In this document: positions 55,074-64,000 of the stretch, in pieces | How the letters are laid out: each line of letters starts with the position of its first letter | Position numbering within the stretch: the stretch's first letter is position 1 | Assembly: GCA_020073185.1 (NCBI GenBank) | Contig: JAIQFT010000004.1 | Coordinates: 41,731-105,730, forward strand | Source: Terriglobia bacterium | GTDB taxonomy: Bacteria > Acidobacteriota > Terriglobia > Terriglobales > Acidobacteriaceae | Direction of reading: 5' to 3' | DNA: 64,000 nt | Notes under the pieces: generated by a model | The model's database searches: none | Told to the model about the DNA's origin: nothing | Seen by the model: the letters and a program-made list of their open reading frames with translations, nothing else | Translations under genes and position numbers: made by a program

Positions 55074-57308
55074 ATGATTCGTCCCTCGCTGGTTGCCCTC
55101 ACCGTCGCGCTGGTGTCACTTGCCGTGGTACCGGTTCACGCCGGCGCCCAATTGGCCGGTAACTCCGAGAGCTACAAAATCCGCGTGCGCCGCATCAACG
55201 GCGCCCACATCAAGATTGACGGCAAGCTCGACGAGCCCATCTGGGCGACCCTGGAGCCAATCACCAACTTCACGCAAACCTCGCCCACCGAAGGCGCGCC
55301 CGTCAGCCGGCACACCGAGGCGCGCATTTTTTACGACGACAACAACATCTACTTCGGCTTCCGCTTTGAGGACGATCCCGCCAGAATCAACTACCACTTC
55401 GTGGCCCGCGACGTCTCCAGCGGCTCCGACTCCGCCGACATTCTGCTCGACACTTTCCACGACCGCCGCACCGGCTATTTCTTCAGCGTCACCGCCGCCG
55501 GCGTGCAGTTTGACGGCACCTTCGACGAATCGCGCGGCGGCCAGGGCTTCGGCACCATCGACCTGACCTGGGACGGCATCTGGTCCAGCGCGGTCTCGCG
55601 CGAATCGTGGGGGTGGTCGGCGGAGGTGATGATTCCCTTCAAGTCCATCCGCATCGCGCAGGCGTCTTCGCAGGAGTGGGGCATCAACCTGGGACGCGAG
55701 CGGCTGCGCGATAACGAGTTCGCCTTCTGGGTGCCGGTGCCGCGCTTCGAAGGGTTCATGAAGCCATCGCGCGCCGGCGTGTTGACAGGATTGGAGGATA
55801 TTCACGTCGGACGCAATCTCGAACTCGTGCCTTTCGCCGGCGGCGCCGACCGCACCGACGGGCGCCAGCCGCAACTCAACAAGTTCACGTTCAACGGAGG
55901 CCTCAACGCGCGTTACGGCCTTAAGCAAAACCTGACCGCCAACCTCGCCCTCAATCCCGATTTCGGTGAAACCGAGGCCGACCAGTTCACCTCCGAGGTC
56001 TCGCGCTTTGAAATCTTCTTCCCCGAGAAGCGCCAGTTCTTCACCGAGGGGGCCAACTACTTCCAGACTCCGCTGCAACTGTTCTTCTCGCGGCGCATTG
56101 GGGCGCCCATGCCGGACGGCGAACCGCAGCGCATTCTCGAAGGTGGCAAGATCACCGGCAAATCGGGCGCGTGGACCATCGGCGCGCTCGAGGCGCTCAC
56201 CCAGGCCCAGGATTACGTGGATCCCGCAACCCAGACCTTGCAGCAAGCGCCGGGAACCTTTTACGGCGTGCTCCGCCTGCAACACGATCTGCTCCAGAAA
56301 TCCGCGTTCGGCTTCATGACCGTGAACCGCCGGCAGCAGGCGGGCAGTATCGGACAGAACGAGAGCACGCACGCGGTGGACCTGAGCATTCTCTCCGGGC
56401 AGCACATCCGCTGGGTTTCGCAGGCCATGGTCAACACCAACGACGCCCATCCCGGCGTGGACGCGCAGCACTTGGGATGGACCTCGGAGTTCATCTACGA
56501 CTCCGACCGCTTCACCTACGACACGGGCGGCAAGTTCCTGGGGGACAAGACCGACCTCAGCCACACCGGCTTCGAGCCCGAGGTGGACCGCTGGATCGGC
56601 TGGGAGAACGTGACCTGGAAGCCGTTCATCAATCGCTATGGCGTCCGCCAGCTCTTCTTCAATTTGAATTACGACGAAAGCAACGGCACTCATGGCGAAC
56701 TGGAGGATTCCAATGCCTATTTCGATTTCAAAGCCCAGTTCAAGAATTTTTGGCAGGCGCACTTTCGCGGCTCCTATGACCGCACGCGCTTTTTCATCTT
56801 CACTCCCGACTTCCTGCGGCTGGCCAATACCCGCGATTATTCGGAGCCCATCTACCTCGTGGAACTTTCCTCGAACCAAAGCCGGCGCGTGTACTTCGAT
56901 TTGCTGTTCCAGACCCAGAAGATGGTGCAGTTTAACGAGAACTTTTACGGCTCGATGAAGGGGCTGCAACTGCAGTCCACGGCCCGCCTGGGCCGCCACT
57001 TGCGTTGGGAGCTCAACGCCATCCACATTGACGAGCACCTGCTGGACGGCCGCCATTTCCAGTACCGTCGCTTCTTCATCTCGCGCCTGACCTACCAGTT
57101 CACCACCAAGGCGCGCGCCCGCGTGTTCGCGCAATATGCCAAAGATCGCCACGGCAACGATCTCAGCATCAACTCGCTTTTCGCCTACGATTTCACCGCC
57201 CGCAGCGCGCTCTATGTCGGCTACAACCGCCAGCGCCGCGCGCCGTTCGCCGTCACCGACCTCGGCAACCAGGTGTTCGTGAAACTCTCCTATCTGTTCG
57301 CGTTCTAG
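55074..57308 (+). CDS. DUF5916 outer-membrane-type protein with CBM9-like N-domain
   Basis: 744 residues. Signal peptide (SLVALTVALVSLAVVPVHAGA), then a CBM9-like domain (RINGAHIKIDGKLDEPIWATLEP, about 42-64; ARIFYDDNNIYFGFRFED). The DUF5916 beta-barrel-like C-terminal region ends in an aromatic residue (FVKLSYLFAF), consistent with an outer-membrane barrel. The start at 55074 is the ATG before the signal peptide. Such proteins often neighbour TonB receptors. Function unknown. Confidence 0.8.
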   Translation: MIRPSLVALTVALVSLAVVPVHAGAQLAGNSESYKIRVRRINGAHIKIDGKLDEPIWATLEPITNFTQTSPTEGAPVSRHTEARIFYDDNNIYFGFRFEDDPARINYHFVARDVSSGSDSADILLDTFHDRRTGYFFSVTAAGVQFDGTFDESRGGQGFGTIDLTWDGIWSSAVSRESWGWSAEVMIPFKSIRIAQASSQEWGINLGRERLRDNEFAFWVPVPRFEGFMKPSRAGVLTGLEDIHVGRNLELVPFAGGADRTDGRQPQLNKFTFNGGLNARYGLKQNLTANLALNPDFGETEADQFTSEVSRFEIFFPEKRQFFTEGANYFQTPLQLFFSRRIGAPMPDGEPQRILEGGKITGKSGAWTIGALEALTQAQDYVDPATQTLQQAPGTFYGVLRLQHDLLQKSAFGFMTVNRRQQAGSIGQNESTHAVDLSILSGQHIRWVSQAMVNTNDAHPGVDAQHLGWTSEFIYDSDRFTYDTGGKFLGDKTDLSHTGFEPEVDRWIGWENVTWKPFINRYGVRQLFFNLNYDESNGTHGELEDSNAYFDFKAQFKNFWQAHFRGSYDRTRFFIFTPDFLRLANTRDYSEPIYLVELSSNQSRRVYFDLLFQTQKMVQFNENFYGSMKGLQLQSTARLGRHLRWELNAIHIDEHLLDGRHFQYRRFFISRLTYQFTTKARARVFAQYAKDRHGNDLSINSLFAYDFTARSALYVGYNRQRRAPFAVTDLGNQVFVKLSYLFAF

Positions 57309-57309
57309 C

Positions 57310-57420
57310 CCGGCGGCGGGTAGTTCGTCGCTGATGGCTGGTTCAGAAGCCGGGCTACCAGCTACCCACCACCAGCTTCCAATCGCAAATCCCCAATCCC
57401 AAATCACAAATCGCTTGCTA
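57310..57420. repeat. Word-repeat spacer
   Basis: GTAGTTC/GGCTGG and CCAGCTACC words in inverse orientations, followed by CAATCGCAAATCCC-CAATCCCAAATCACAAATCGC-type tandem words. The latter resemble the end of the gap at 50685-50708. Confidence 0.5.
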
Positions 57421-57435
57421 TCCTGTGTTTCCCAC

Positions 57436-58668
57436 ATGCACCACGCCTTCTCGGACGCGCAATTCATCGCCGGATACCTGATCTTCCTCGCCAGCTACCT
57501 GGTGTTCGCCATCGGCAAATTTCCCGGCTGGAAAATCGACCGGCCCGGAATGGCAATCATCGGCGCCGTGCTGATGTTCGCCTTCCGCATTCTTGGTCCC
57601 GGCGACGCGCTGCACTACATCAACCTCGCCACCATCGTGCTGCTGTTCTCGATGATGCTCATCGTCGGGAACCTGCACCTGGCGGGCTTCTTCGACCGCG
57701 TTGCTGAGTTGGCGGTCGCCCGCATGGGACGCCGCCATCTGCTGCCGGCCGTCATCTTCACCAGCGGAATCCTATCCGCGTTTTTTGTGAACGACATCAT
57801 TTGCCTGGTTATGGTGCCGTTCGTGCTGACCGTTACGCGCCGCATGAATGTTCCGCCGGTACGTTACTTGCTTGCGGTCGCGACCGCGTCGAACATCGGT
57901 AGCGTGGCTACCATAACCGGCAATCCGCAGAACATTCTCATCGGATCGTTCTCCGGAATTTCTTACCGCTCGTTCATCGCGCATCTCGGCCCGATCGCCA
58001 TCATTGGCCTGCTGCTCGATTGGCTGGTGCTTCACATGCTCGGCGATGGTGAACGCGCAAACGCCGGCGGAGGTGTTGTAGTGGAAATCACGCACGAACC
58101 CGCGCGCTCGCTTGGCAAACCCGTTCTCGTGACCGCCGGCGTGCTCATCTGCTTCATCGCCGGAGCGCCGCCCGCGCTGGTGGCGGCCGTCGGTGCGGCT
58201 ATCCTGCTTATCACCCGCTCGCTGGAGCCGCGCCTGGTTTACGACGAGGTAGACTGGGGACTGCTGGTATTTTTCGTCGGGCTGTTTCTCATCGTCGGCG
58301 GCGCCGAGCGCGTGGGGCTTACGACGCTGCTGCTGGAAGTGACCCAGCGCTGGAATCTGCACAATGCCGGCCTGCTGACCGTGGTCACCGCGGCACTGTC
58401 CAACATCGTGAGCAACGTGCCCGCCGTCATGCTGCTGAAATCCCTCGCCCCAGGACTTCAGAATCCCCACCACGCCTGGCTCGTGCTCGCCATGGCCAGC
58501 ACGCTGGCCGGCAACCTCACCATCACCGGCTCCATCGCCAACATCATCGTGGTCGAGCGTTCGCGTCCGGCGGTGCACATCGGCTTCTGGGACTACTTCC
58601 GCGTCGGATTGCCGGTCACCGTAGCCACGCTGCTGTTTGGCTGGCTGTGGCTAAGCTGGCTGCCGTGA
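57436..58668 (+). CDS. Anion/citrate-type transporter (ArsB/NhaD-CitMHS superfamily)
   Basis: 410 residues with 10-12 membrane helices. The characteristic re-entrant motifs are FVNDIICLVMVPFVL and ATASNIGSVATITGNPQNILIG in the first half, and LSNIVSNVPAVMLLKSL and TLAGNLTITGSIANIIV in the second: an inverted repeat of the ion-transporter superfamily. The start at 57436 (MHHAFSD) is chosen because the upstream part of the frame is the word-repeat spacer. Substrate could be citrate, arsenite or another anion. Confidence 0.8.
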   Translation: MHHAFSDAQFIAGYLIFLASYLVFAIGKFPGWKIDRPGMAIIGAVLMFAFRILGPGDALHYINLATIVLLFSMMLIVGNLHLAGFFDRVAELAVARMGRRHLLPAVIFTSGILSAFFVNDIICLVMVPFVLTVTRRMNVPPVRYLLAVATASNIGSVATITGNPQNILIGSFSGISYRSFIAHLGPIAIIGLLLDWLVLHMLGDGERANAGGGVVVEITHEPARSLGKPVLVTAGVLICFIAGAPPALVAAVGAAILLITRSLEPRLVYDEVDWGLLVFFVGLFLIVGGAERVGLTTLLLEVTQRWNLHNAGLLTVVTAALSNIVSNVPAVMLLKSLAPGLQNPHHAWLVLAMASTLAGNLTITGSIANIIVVERSRPAVHIGFWDYFRVGLPVTVATLLFGWLWLSWLP

Positions 58669-58767
58669 CGAGTAGTCGGTCCGAGGGACAGGATCAAGTT
58701 CGCGGCCGGTCAAATGCCGACTTGCCAGCTTAACTGCCAGCTACTCGCTTTTGTTACACTCCCGCTC

Positions 58768-59775
58768 ATGATGCGCGCCATGGTGCTCGATCGACCGCTT
58801 CCCGCCGAGCAGAACCCGCTCCAACTGCGCGAGCTTCCCGTGCCCGAGCCGCGCACCGGCGAGATTCGCGTGCGCGTGCGCTGCTGCGGGGTGTGCCGCA
58901 CCGACCTCCACATCGTGGAGGGCGATCTGAAACTGCCGAAGCTGCCCCTGGTTCCCGGCCACCAAGTTGTGGGAGTGGTGGACGCGACCGGTCCCGAGGC
59001 AAAGCTCTTCCGCGAGGGTGATCGCGTCGGCGTTCCCTGGCTGTATTCCACCGATGGAGATTGCCCGTACTGCCGCCGTGGCCAGGAAAATCTCTGCGAC
59101 AATGCGCACTTCACCGGCTTTCACGTCGATGGCGGTTATGCCGAGGCGGTAATCGTTCGCCAGGATTTCGCTTACTCCATTCCTCCGCAATTCGACGACG
59201 AGCACGCCGCGCCCCTGCTCTGCGCCGGCGTGATCGGCTGCCGTTCCTTGCGGCTGACCAATGTGCGTCCCGGAGAGCGGCTCGGGATGTATGGCTTCGG
59301 AGGTTCGGCGCACATCGTGCTGCAAATCGCGCGCCATCTCGGATGCGAGGTGCTGGTATTCACCCGCGGCGCGGCGCATCGCCAGTTGGCGATCAAGCTC
59401 GGCGCCTCCTGGGTTGGAACGGCGGAAGAACCCCCGCCCGCGGCACTCGATTCCGCGATTATCTTTGCTCCCGCCGGTTCGCTCGTTCCCGAGGCCTTGC
59501 GCCACCTTCGTAAGGGTGGGACAGTGGCGCTCGCGGGTATCTCCATGAGCCAGATTCCGGCGATGAATTACGATCTGCTCTACCACGAACACGTGCTGCG
59601 CTCCGCCGCCAACAGCACGCGCGACGATGTGCGCGACTGCCTGCGTCTGGCCGCCGAGGTGCCGGTGAAAACCGAGGTGCAGTCGTTCCCGCTCCAGCAG
59701 GCGAATCAGGCACTGCAGGCGCTGAAACACAGCCGCATCGACGGCGCCGCCGTGCTGCGCATTTCCGAAGACTGA
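58768..59775 (+). CDS. Zinc-dependent alcohol dehydrogenase
   Basis: 335 residues, medium-chain dehydrogenase. Catalytic zinc ligands: Cys in CGVCRTDLH and His in VPGHQVVGVV. Structural zinc: CPYCRRGQENLC. The Rossmann motif is degenerate: GMYGFGGSAHIVLQ instead of GxGxxG. The start is the ATG at 58768 (MMRAMVLD); an ATG one codon later is equally likely. The substrate is not readable; AdhP-like enzymes take ethanol and other primary alcohols. Confidence 0.85.
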   Translation: MMRAMVLDRPLPAEQNPLQLRELPVPEPRTGEIRVRVRCCGVCRTDLHIVEGDLKLPKLPLVPGHQVVGVVDATGPEAKLFREGDRVGVPWLYSTDGDCPYCRRGQENLCDNAHFTGFHVDGGYAEAVIVRQDFAYSIPPQFDDEHAAPLLCAGVIGCRSLRLTNVRPGERLGMYGFGGSAHIVLQIARHLGCEVLVFTRGAAHRQLAIKLGASWVGTAEEPPPAALDSAIIFAPAGSLVPEALRHLRKGGTVALAGISMSQIPAMNYDLLYHEHVLRSAANSTRDDVRDCLRLAAEVPVKTEVQSFPLQQANQALQALKHSRIDGAAVLRISED

Positions 59776-59785
59776 AGCCTGACGC

Positions 59786-60493
59786 CTATCTCAGCAGCTC
59801 CGCCTTGCGCCGGCGATGGTAGTCGTTCAACTGCCGATTAGCTTCGACGATCGTGTCCAGTTCGCCGGCGATTTTTTCCATGTCGGCGCCCGGAACCATG
59901 ACGTAAAGCTCGTCGTCGGCAAGATCGGTATAGACGCGATTGCCCACGCACCCGCTGGACGCGGTGATGCCGCCCGACAGAGCCGCGGGAATCGCCATGC
60001 ACGTCGGCCGCGCGAACAGCGACGGCTGCGTCTTTACGCCGGCGCGCGCGGCGGCTTCCTGCAGCAGCATCAGCCTGCCCGGCTTGCCGACCAGGATGAC
60101 GACTTCGGGCGCAAACGTCGCATCGCCGAGCGGCGCATAGGCCAGGTACGACGGTGAGGCAGCCAGGCGCGCGATCATGGGCACGTCCTCAGGCCGGATG
60201 TACCCGATCGAGGTCATGAACTGCACGGTCGTTCCCAGTTCGGCTTCGCGCTCCGGCGGCAACGGGATGTTGTGCGTGTAGCACCCGATGGCGCAGTTGT
60301 AATGGTCGCTGGCCGCGGTGTAGAACGACCGGCCGTCGGCGGCCATCCGCCAAAAGCTGCAGCCCGAGGGCACGCTGCCGGAAAATTTCGTCATGTCCGC
60401 GGGCGGTTGCTGCGCGGACATGACCGCCACCGGACGGCGGCTCAGGCCCAGGGCCTGCTTGAAGAGCGATTCCAAGGATGAGTAGCGCGTCAT
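59786..60493 (-). CDS. DUF169 protein
   Basis: 235 residues. The Cys-rich pattern SGCSFWR, NCAIGCYTHNIPLP and SGCVGNR and the alternating helices match DUF169 proteins, which are of unknown function and often linked to metal or methanogenesis genes. The start at 60493 (MTRYSSLESL) precedes the conserved N-terminus. Convergent with the alcohol dehydrogenase, ten bases apart. The 275 bases beyond its start hold no convincing gene. Confidence 0.75.
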   Translation of the reverse strand: MTRYSSLESLFKQALGLSRRPVAVMSAQQPPADMTKFSGSVPSGCSFWRMAADGRSFYTAASDHYNCAIGCYTHNIPLPPEREAELGTTVQFMTSIGYIRPEDVPMIARLAASPSYLAYAPLGDATFAPEVVILVGKPGRLMLLQEAAARAGVKTQPSLFARPTCMAIPAALSGGITASSGCVGNRVYTDLADDELYVMVPGADMEKIAGELDTIVEANRQLNDYHRRRKAELLR

Positions 60494-60768
60494 AACTTGA
60501 AGCAAGATGTTACGCACTCCGCTCCGGATGCACCAAAACGCACGTTGGACAAGCCTTCCCGCTTCACATACACTGCGCACAAACGATTCTATGCGTCTTG
60601 TTCCTCTGGAGAATCCTCTGCGGAAGTGCTTCCTGCACCAGTGGTTGGTGAGCTACATCATATTGTCGGGTGGGCGCGGCAACAATGGCGTCGAGCTGGT
60701 GCTCGGTCATGAGGGCGCGACGCGGTCGAGCTTGGCGGTGTCATTGGGGTACGGCATGGGTTCCACAT

Positions 60769-61716
60769 TCAGGTCCGTTGCGTGGCTTTCTTGCGCTTTT
60801 CCTGCCACGAAAGTTCGAGACTCCTGATCAGGCGCCACATGGAGGAGTGCAGCGGCGCGCTGACGCCGGCGCGCCCGGCTTCGCGCGCGATGGCGCCGCA
60901 CAGGTAATCCACCTCCGTCGGCAGTTCGTGGTCCACGTCGAACAGCATGGACGTGGGATGGTTTGTCGGCGCGCCGATCTTGTTCATTTCCCACGGATCT
61001 TCGTGCAGCGGGACGCCGCACGCCGCCGCCACGCGCTTGCCCTCATCAATCAGGTCGCGCAGCAGGTGGCCGAGCGCATCGGGCGAACGCTGGTCGGCAA
61101 ATTCGGGCGAGTGCGGCAAACGCGTGAGCGCGGAGACAGCGTTAACCGATGCATTGAAAATCAGCTTGGACCACTGTGCGGGGCGCGCGTCTTCCAGCGC
61201 CACCGCCTTCAGGCCGCCGGCGACAATCAGGCCGGCGGATTCTTTCACCAGCGAAAACGGTGTGGCGCAGGGCTCGAATGGGCCCAGCCAGGTGTATTGG
61301 TCGAGTTCGAATTCGACGTCGCAATCGCTGTGGCGGGTGCCGCTCATGAAAGTGGTGCCGCGGATGACGAACCCGCGCGTGAGTTCCGCCAGCACTTCTT
61401 CGCTGCCCAGGCCGTTCTGCGCAGAGATGACGGCGGCGCGATCGCAGAGGCGCGCCACCGGAGCAAACGCCTGGCGCGTGTGCGTGGCCTTGGTGGCGAC
61501 GATGGCGAGATCGAACTCGGGAAGTTGCTGCGGGTCGCCAGTGGCGCGGACGTGCGCCACGAAGCTGTCATAGCCGGTGACGCGAATGCCGCGGTCATTG
61601 AGGACGCGCGCATGCTCCTCGCGGCGCACCAGCGCCCACACTTCGGCGACGCGCGCCAGGTGCGCGGCGTAGAGCGAGCCGATGGCGCCACAGCCGACGA
61701 TGAGAACTTTTTTCAT
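60769..61716 (-). CDS. 2-dehydropantoate 2-reductase family protein
   Basis: 315 residues. N-terminal NADPH Rossmann loop KKVLIVGCGAIGSLYAAHLA, a central ATKATHTRQAF, and the C-terminal helical domain with the catalytic Lys in WSKLIFNASVNAVSAL and an Asn/Glu cluster (GAPTNHPTSMLFDV-E-L). This is the ApbA/PanE fold. Only related family members make pantoate, so the exact substrate is open. Start at 61716 (MKKVLIVG). Confidence 0.85.
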   Translation of the reverse strand: MKKVLIVGCGAIGSLYAAHLARVAEVWALVRREEHARVLNDRGIRVTGYDSFVAHVRATGDPQQLPEFDLAIVATKATHTRQAFAPVARLCDRAAVISAQNGLGSEEVLAELTRGFVIRGTTFMSGTRHSDCDVEFELDQYTWLGPFEPCATPFSLVKESAGLIVAGGLKAVALEDARPAQWSKLIFNASVNAVSALTRLPHSPEFADQRSPDALGHLLRDLIDEGKRVAAACGVPLHEDPWEMNKIGAPTNHPTSMLFDVDHELPTEVDYLCGAIAREAGRAGVSAPLHSSMWRLIRSLELSWQEKRKKATQRT

Positions 61717-61794
61717 CGCGCGATCGCGTGATCGGGTCCTGCGAAGAGTCGTCCTCACAGAGCCCTTGGGGAACGGACACCGAGTGAGTTCGAT

Positions 61795-61824
61795 TGTCAG
61801 ATCGCTGTTGGAGGCGATCTGACA
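61795..61824. repeat. Perfect 11-bp hairpin
   Basis: TGTCAGATCGC (61795-61805) and GCGATCTGACA (61814-61824) form an 11-bp stem with an eight-base loop, 80 bases upstream of the reductase gene. No T-run follows. The rest of the 560-base gap to 62278 holds no gene I can support; it has short words such as GCCAAAAGCC/GGCCAAAGGC near 62200. Confidence 0.6.
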
Positions 61825-62277
61825 GGCCCACAGACCGCCGGAGACTCACCTTGAAGGTGTAACAGAAAAAGGGGACCGCTCAAAGCTAGGATTCTCGTAG
61901 TTGAAGCCGTGCGGAATTTGGGGGCAGGTCATGACCACCGAGCAAACATTGTATCCCCGTCGCCACCCCTCGATAATTCAACCGCCTCGACCACGTTGAC
62001 TTTTGTGACAACAAAAATGCTGCGTCATATCGCCCTCTAAGATTACCTTCGCAGTACATACTCCAACTTCTCGGCAACCGTGAGTTACCGCCGGGATACC
62101 GTGCGTATGTTATTGACTCTGCATTGATGGAGGGGGTGGCTCACAACAGTAACGAGCCGGAGGCATTACTAAATTGGTTATCAAGCCGGGACCGAGCGCC
62201 AAAAGCCAACCGCCAATGGCCAAAGGCTATTCCCAGTGCTATATTTCCCGGTTTGCGAATTGCGCTGCGAGGCACAC

Positions 62278-63594
62278 ATGACTCGAGACGAAATCATTGC
62301 CAAATACAAACAGTACCTCTTTCCGTCGGTCACCACTTACTTCACCGATCCGCTGGTCACCGATCACGCCTCCATGCAGTACTTGTGGGACACCGAGGGC
62401 AACAAGTACCTGGACTTCTTTGGTGGCATCGTGACCATCTCCGTAGGACACGCCAACCCGCGCGTCACCTCCAAGATCAAGGCGCAGATTGACAAGCTGC
62501 AGCATGCCTCGACCGTGCTGCCCAACGAAGCCATCGTCGTTCTGGCGGAGAAGCTGGCGCAGATCGCTCCGGGCGAGATCAGCAAATCCTATTTCACCAA
62601 CAGCGGCACGGAGGCGAATGAAACCGCCGTGCAGGCCGCGCGCACCCACACCGGGCGGTTCGAAATTATTGCGCTGCGCCACGGCTACAGCGGGCGTTCG
62701 CAGACGGCGCAGTCGCTCACCGGCATCCAGAGCTGGCGCGCGTCGCTGCCGGGCGCATTCGGCGTGGTGCACGCCATCAATCCGTACTGCTACCGCTGCC
62801 CCTTTGGTCTCAGCTATCCCGATTGCGGGGTCAAATGCGCGCAAGACGTGGAGAACGTGATCCAGACCTCAACTTCGGGCGCGATCGCGGGTTTCTTTGC
62901 CGAGCCCATCCAGGGACTCGGCGGATTCATCACCCCTCCGCCGGAGTATTTCAAGATCGTATTCAACATCGTGAAGAGGTACGGCGGCGACTTCATCAGC
63001 GACGAAGTCCAGACTGGCTGGGGCCGCACCGGTAAGAAATGGTTTGGCATCGAGCACTGGGAGGTCACTCCCGACATCATTACCGCCGCCAAGGGGCTGG
63101 GCAACGGCGTGCCCATCGGCCTGACCATGACCCGATCGGATATCGCCGGCAGTTTCAAGGGACTGCAAATCTCCACCTTCGGCGGCAATCCGGTTACCTC
63201 GGTCGCGGCCAAGGCGGTGATTGACGTGATCGAGGAAGATCGCCTGATGGACAACGCCCACACCGTCGGCAAGCATTTCCGCGAGGGGCTGGAAGGCCTA
63301 AAGGACAAATACGATCTCATCGGCGACGTGCGCGGCATGGGCCTGATGCAGGCCCTCGAACTGGTGAAAGACCGCAAGAGCAAGGAACCGGCGGCGGCGG
63401 AAGTCAACCGGGTGCTGGAGGAGGCGCGCCGCGCCGGCCTGATCATCGGCAAAGGCGGGCTTTATGGCAACGTGATCCGCATGTCGCCGCCGCTGAACAT
63501 CAGCAAGGCGGACGTGGATGAGGCAATCCACATGCTGGATCAGGCGTTCGCCGCGGTCACTGCCGCGCAGCCGGCGACGGCGGCAACGAGGTGA
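62278..63594 (+). CDS. Class-III aminotransferase, AGXT2-like
   Basis: 438 residues. PLP-site motifs: SGTEANETAVQAAR, SDEVQTGWGRTGKKWFG and the Schiff-base Lys in AAKGLGNGVPIGL. It carries a Cys-rich insert NPYCYRCPFGLSYPDCGVKC at about 164-183, seen in AGXT2/beta-aminoisobutyrate-type enzymes. Start at 62278 (MTRDEIIAKY). Probable reaction: alanine:glyoxylate or beta-amino acid transamination. Confidence 0.88.
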   Translation: MTRDEIIAKYKQYLFPSVTTYFTDPLVTDHASMQYLWDTEGNKYLDFFGGIVTISVGHANPRVTSKIKAQIDKLQHASTVLPNEAIVVLAEKLAQIAPGEISKSYFTNSGTEANETAVQAARTHTGRFEIIALRHGYSGRSQTAQSLTGIQSWRASLPGAFGVVHAINPYCYRCPFGLSYPDCGVKCAQDVENVIQTSTSGAIAGFFAEPIQGLGGFITPPPEYFKIVFNIVKRYGGDFISDEVQTGWGRTGKKWFGIEHWEVTPDIITAAKGLGNGVPIGLTMTRSDIAGSFKGLQISTFGGNPVTSVAAKAVIDVIEEDRLMDNAHTVGKHFREGLEGLKDKYDLIGDVRGMGLMQALELVKDRKSKEPAAAEVNRVLEEARRAGLIIGKGGLYGNVIRMSPPLNISKADVDEAIHMLDQAFAAVTAAQPATAATR

Positions 63595-63600
63595 ACAAGC

Positions 63601-63628
63601 TTTTAGCTTTTAGCTTTTAGCTTTTAGC
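63601..63628. repeat. Four tandem TTTTAGC units after the aminotransferase
   Basis: TTTTAGC is repeated exactly four times from 63601 to 63628. Inverse words (GCTAAGAGCTAAGAGCT) lie at 63706-63722, at the start of the next gene's 3' end. The gap between (63629-63705) contains GGCCGGTTTC/GGCCGGCAG words only. Confidence 0.6.
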
Positions 63629-63705
63629 CAAGAACGAGACGGCCACGCCCGAACCTGTGGCCGGTTTCTCGCGGCGCTTTTTCCCTGGCCGGCAGCTAAC
63701 AACAG

Positions 63706-64000
63706 CTAAGAGCTAAGAGCTGGTGTTGTCGCTCCGAGACTTTTCGGACGGATCATGGGGATGGCATAGCGCACGATCATCACCGGGCAGGAAGCGTGGC
63801 GCACCACCTGCGACAGCAGTGACCCCAGGCCCGGCGCCAGCATGACGAGATCGGCGGATTCCCTCTCCGTCAACATCAGCGTGACCTGCTCCACCGAACC
63901 GATTTCGAGCACGCGCTCCACTCCGGGCTGATCGGGCACGATTTTCTTCATCCACGCGCCGACCGCGTCACTCCGCATCCGGTCATCGCCCGGGCGCAGA
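63706..64000 (-). CDS. Universal stress protein family (C-terminal part, partial)
   Basis: The frame is open to the right edge, so only the last 97 or so residues are seen. VEQVTLMLTERESADLVMLAPG and HASCPVMIVRYAI are the second strand-helix and the terminal PVMIVR strand of a UspA domain. The ATP-binding G-x2-G-x9-G motif is weakly represented by APGLGSLLSQVVRHASCPV. The end of the gene lies within repeat words. Confidence 0.7.
   Translation of the reverse strand, partial: LRPGDDRMRSDAVGAWMKKIVPDQPGVERVLEIGSVEQVTLMLTERESADLVMLAPGLGSLLSQVVRHASCPVMIVRYAIPMIRPKSLGATTPALSS

Noticed and set aside
55116..57467. Very long frames antisense to real genes (also 29683-30888, 36598-38241, 42246-43355, 43822-45450)
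   Set aside because: High-G+C coding strands leave open antisense frames; these overlap well-identified genes completely and show Gly/Arg/His-rich shadow composition.

Overview
The window holds two different genomes joined at a tRNA gene. Positions 1 to about 22,110 are the integrase-proximal part of a tailed-phage prophage. Its left end lies outside the window. It is integrated at the 3' end of a tRNA-Leu(CAG) gene (22111-22197, minus strand), with the integrase directly beside it. Positions 22,198 to 64,000 are host chromosome. The host is probably a high-G+C member of the Acidobacteriota (inference). Reasons are a large TonB-dependent receptor with a carboxypeptidase-regulatory N-terminus, a VWA-domain secreted protein, DUF5916 and DUF169 proteins, a compact argC-B-D-GNAT-J operon, and spacers filled with short 'word' repeats.

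Prophage, right to left on the minus strand: integrase (20811-22010); a small gene (20372-20650); an accessory island (15192-20144); a candidate switch region (14219-14481) with two small plus-strand genes; a replication-type gene with iteron-like repeats (12763-13653); three tiny Cys-rich proteins; then a class-II glutamine amidotransferase, a relative of the phage amino acid:DNA transferases, and a GNAT protein (9893-12062). Next come a tRNA-like element and a structured RNA-like stretch (9658-9907), a family-2 glycosyltransferase, an HNH endonuclease, small terminase, major capsid, large terminase, portal, ClpP-type prohead protease and head-tail connector genes. The capsid gene lies between the two terminase genes, which is unusual. 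Tail and lysis genes must lie to the left.

Two prophage regions stand out. The accessory island has a ribbon-helix-helix-like gene plus a DNA methyltransferase on the plus strand. Converging on them is a minus-strand operon of an AbrB-type antitoxin, a PIN-type toxin, a GHKL ATPase with Ig-like (Big_2-type) domains and a winged-helix-like protein. This looks like a defence or restriction-type locus that I cannot match to a named system. The second is the 9.9-12.7 kb cassette, which looks like a DNA-base hypermodification pathway.

Host part: a TAT-exported sugar-type ABC transporter operon (22858-27087); two M24 peptidases around an AlkD-like gene; small membrane proteins; a double-GNAT protein; a PMT/ArnT-like glycosyltransferase; the rimP-nusA-infB-ylxP-rbfA-nrnA translation cluster on the minus strand; the arginine operon on the plus strand behind two ArgR-type boxes; a VWA protein, a TonB receptor and a DUF5666 protein on the minus strand; and a DUF5916 protein, anion transporter, zinc alcohol dehydrogenase, DUF169 protein, ketopantoate-reductase-like protein, class-III aminotransferase and a partial universal stress protein.
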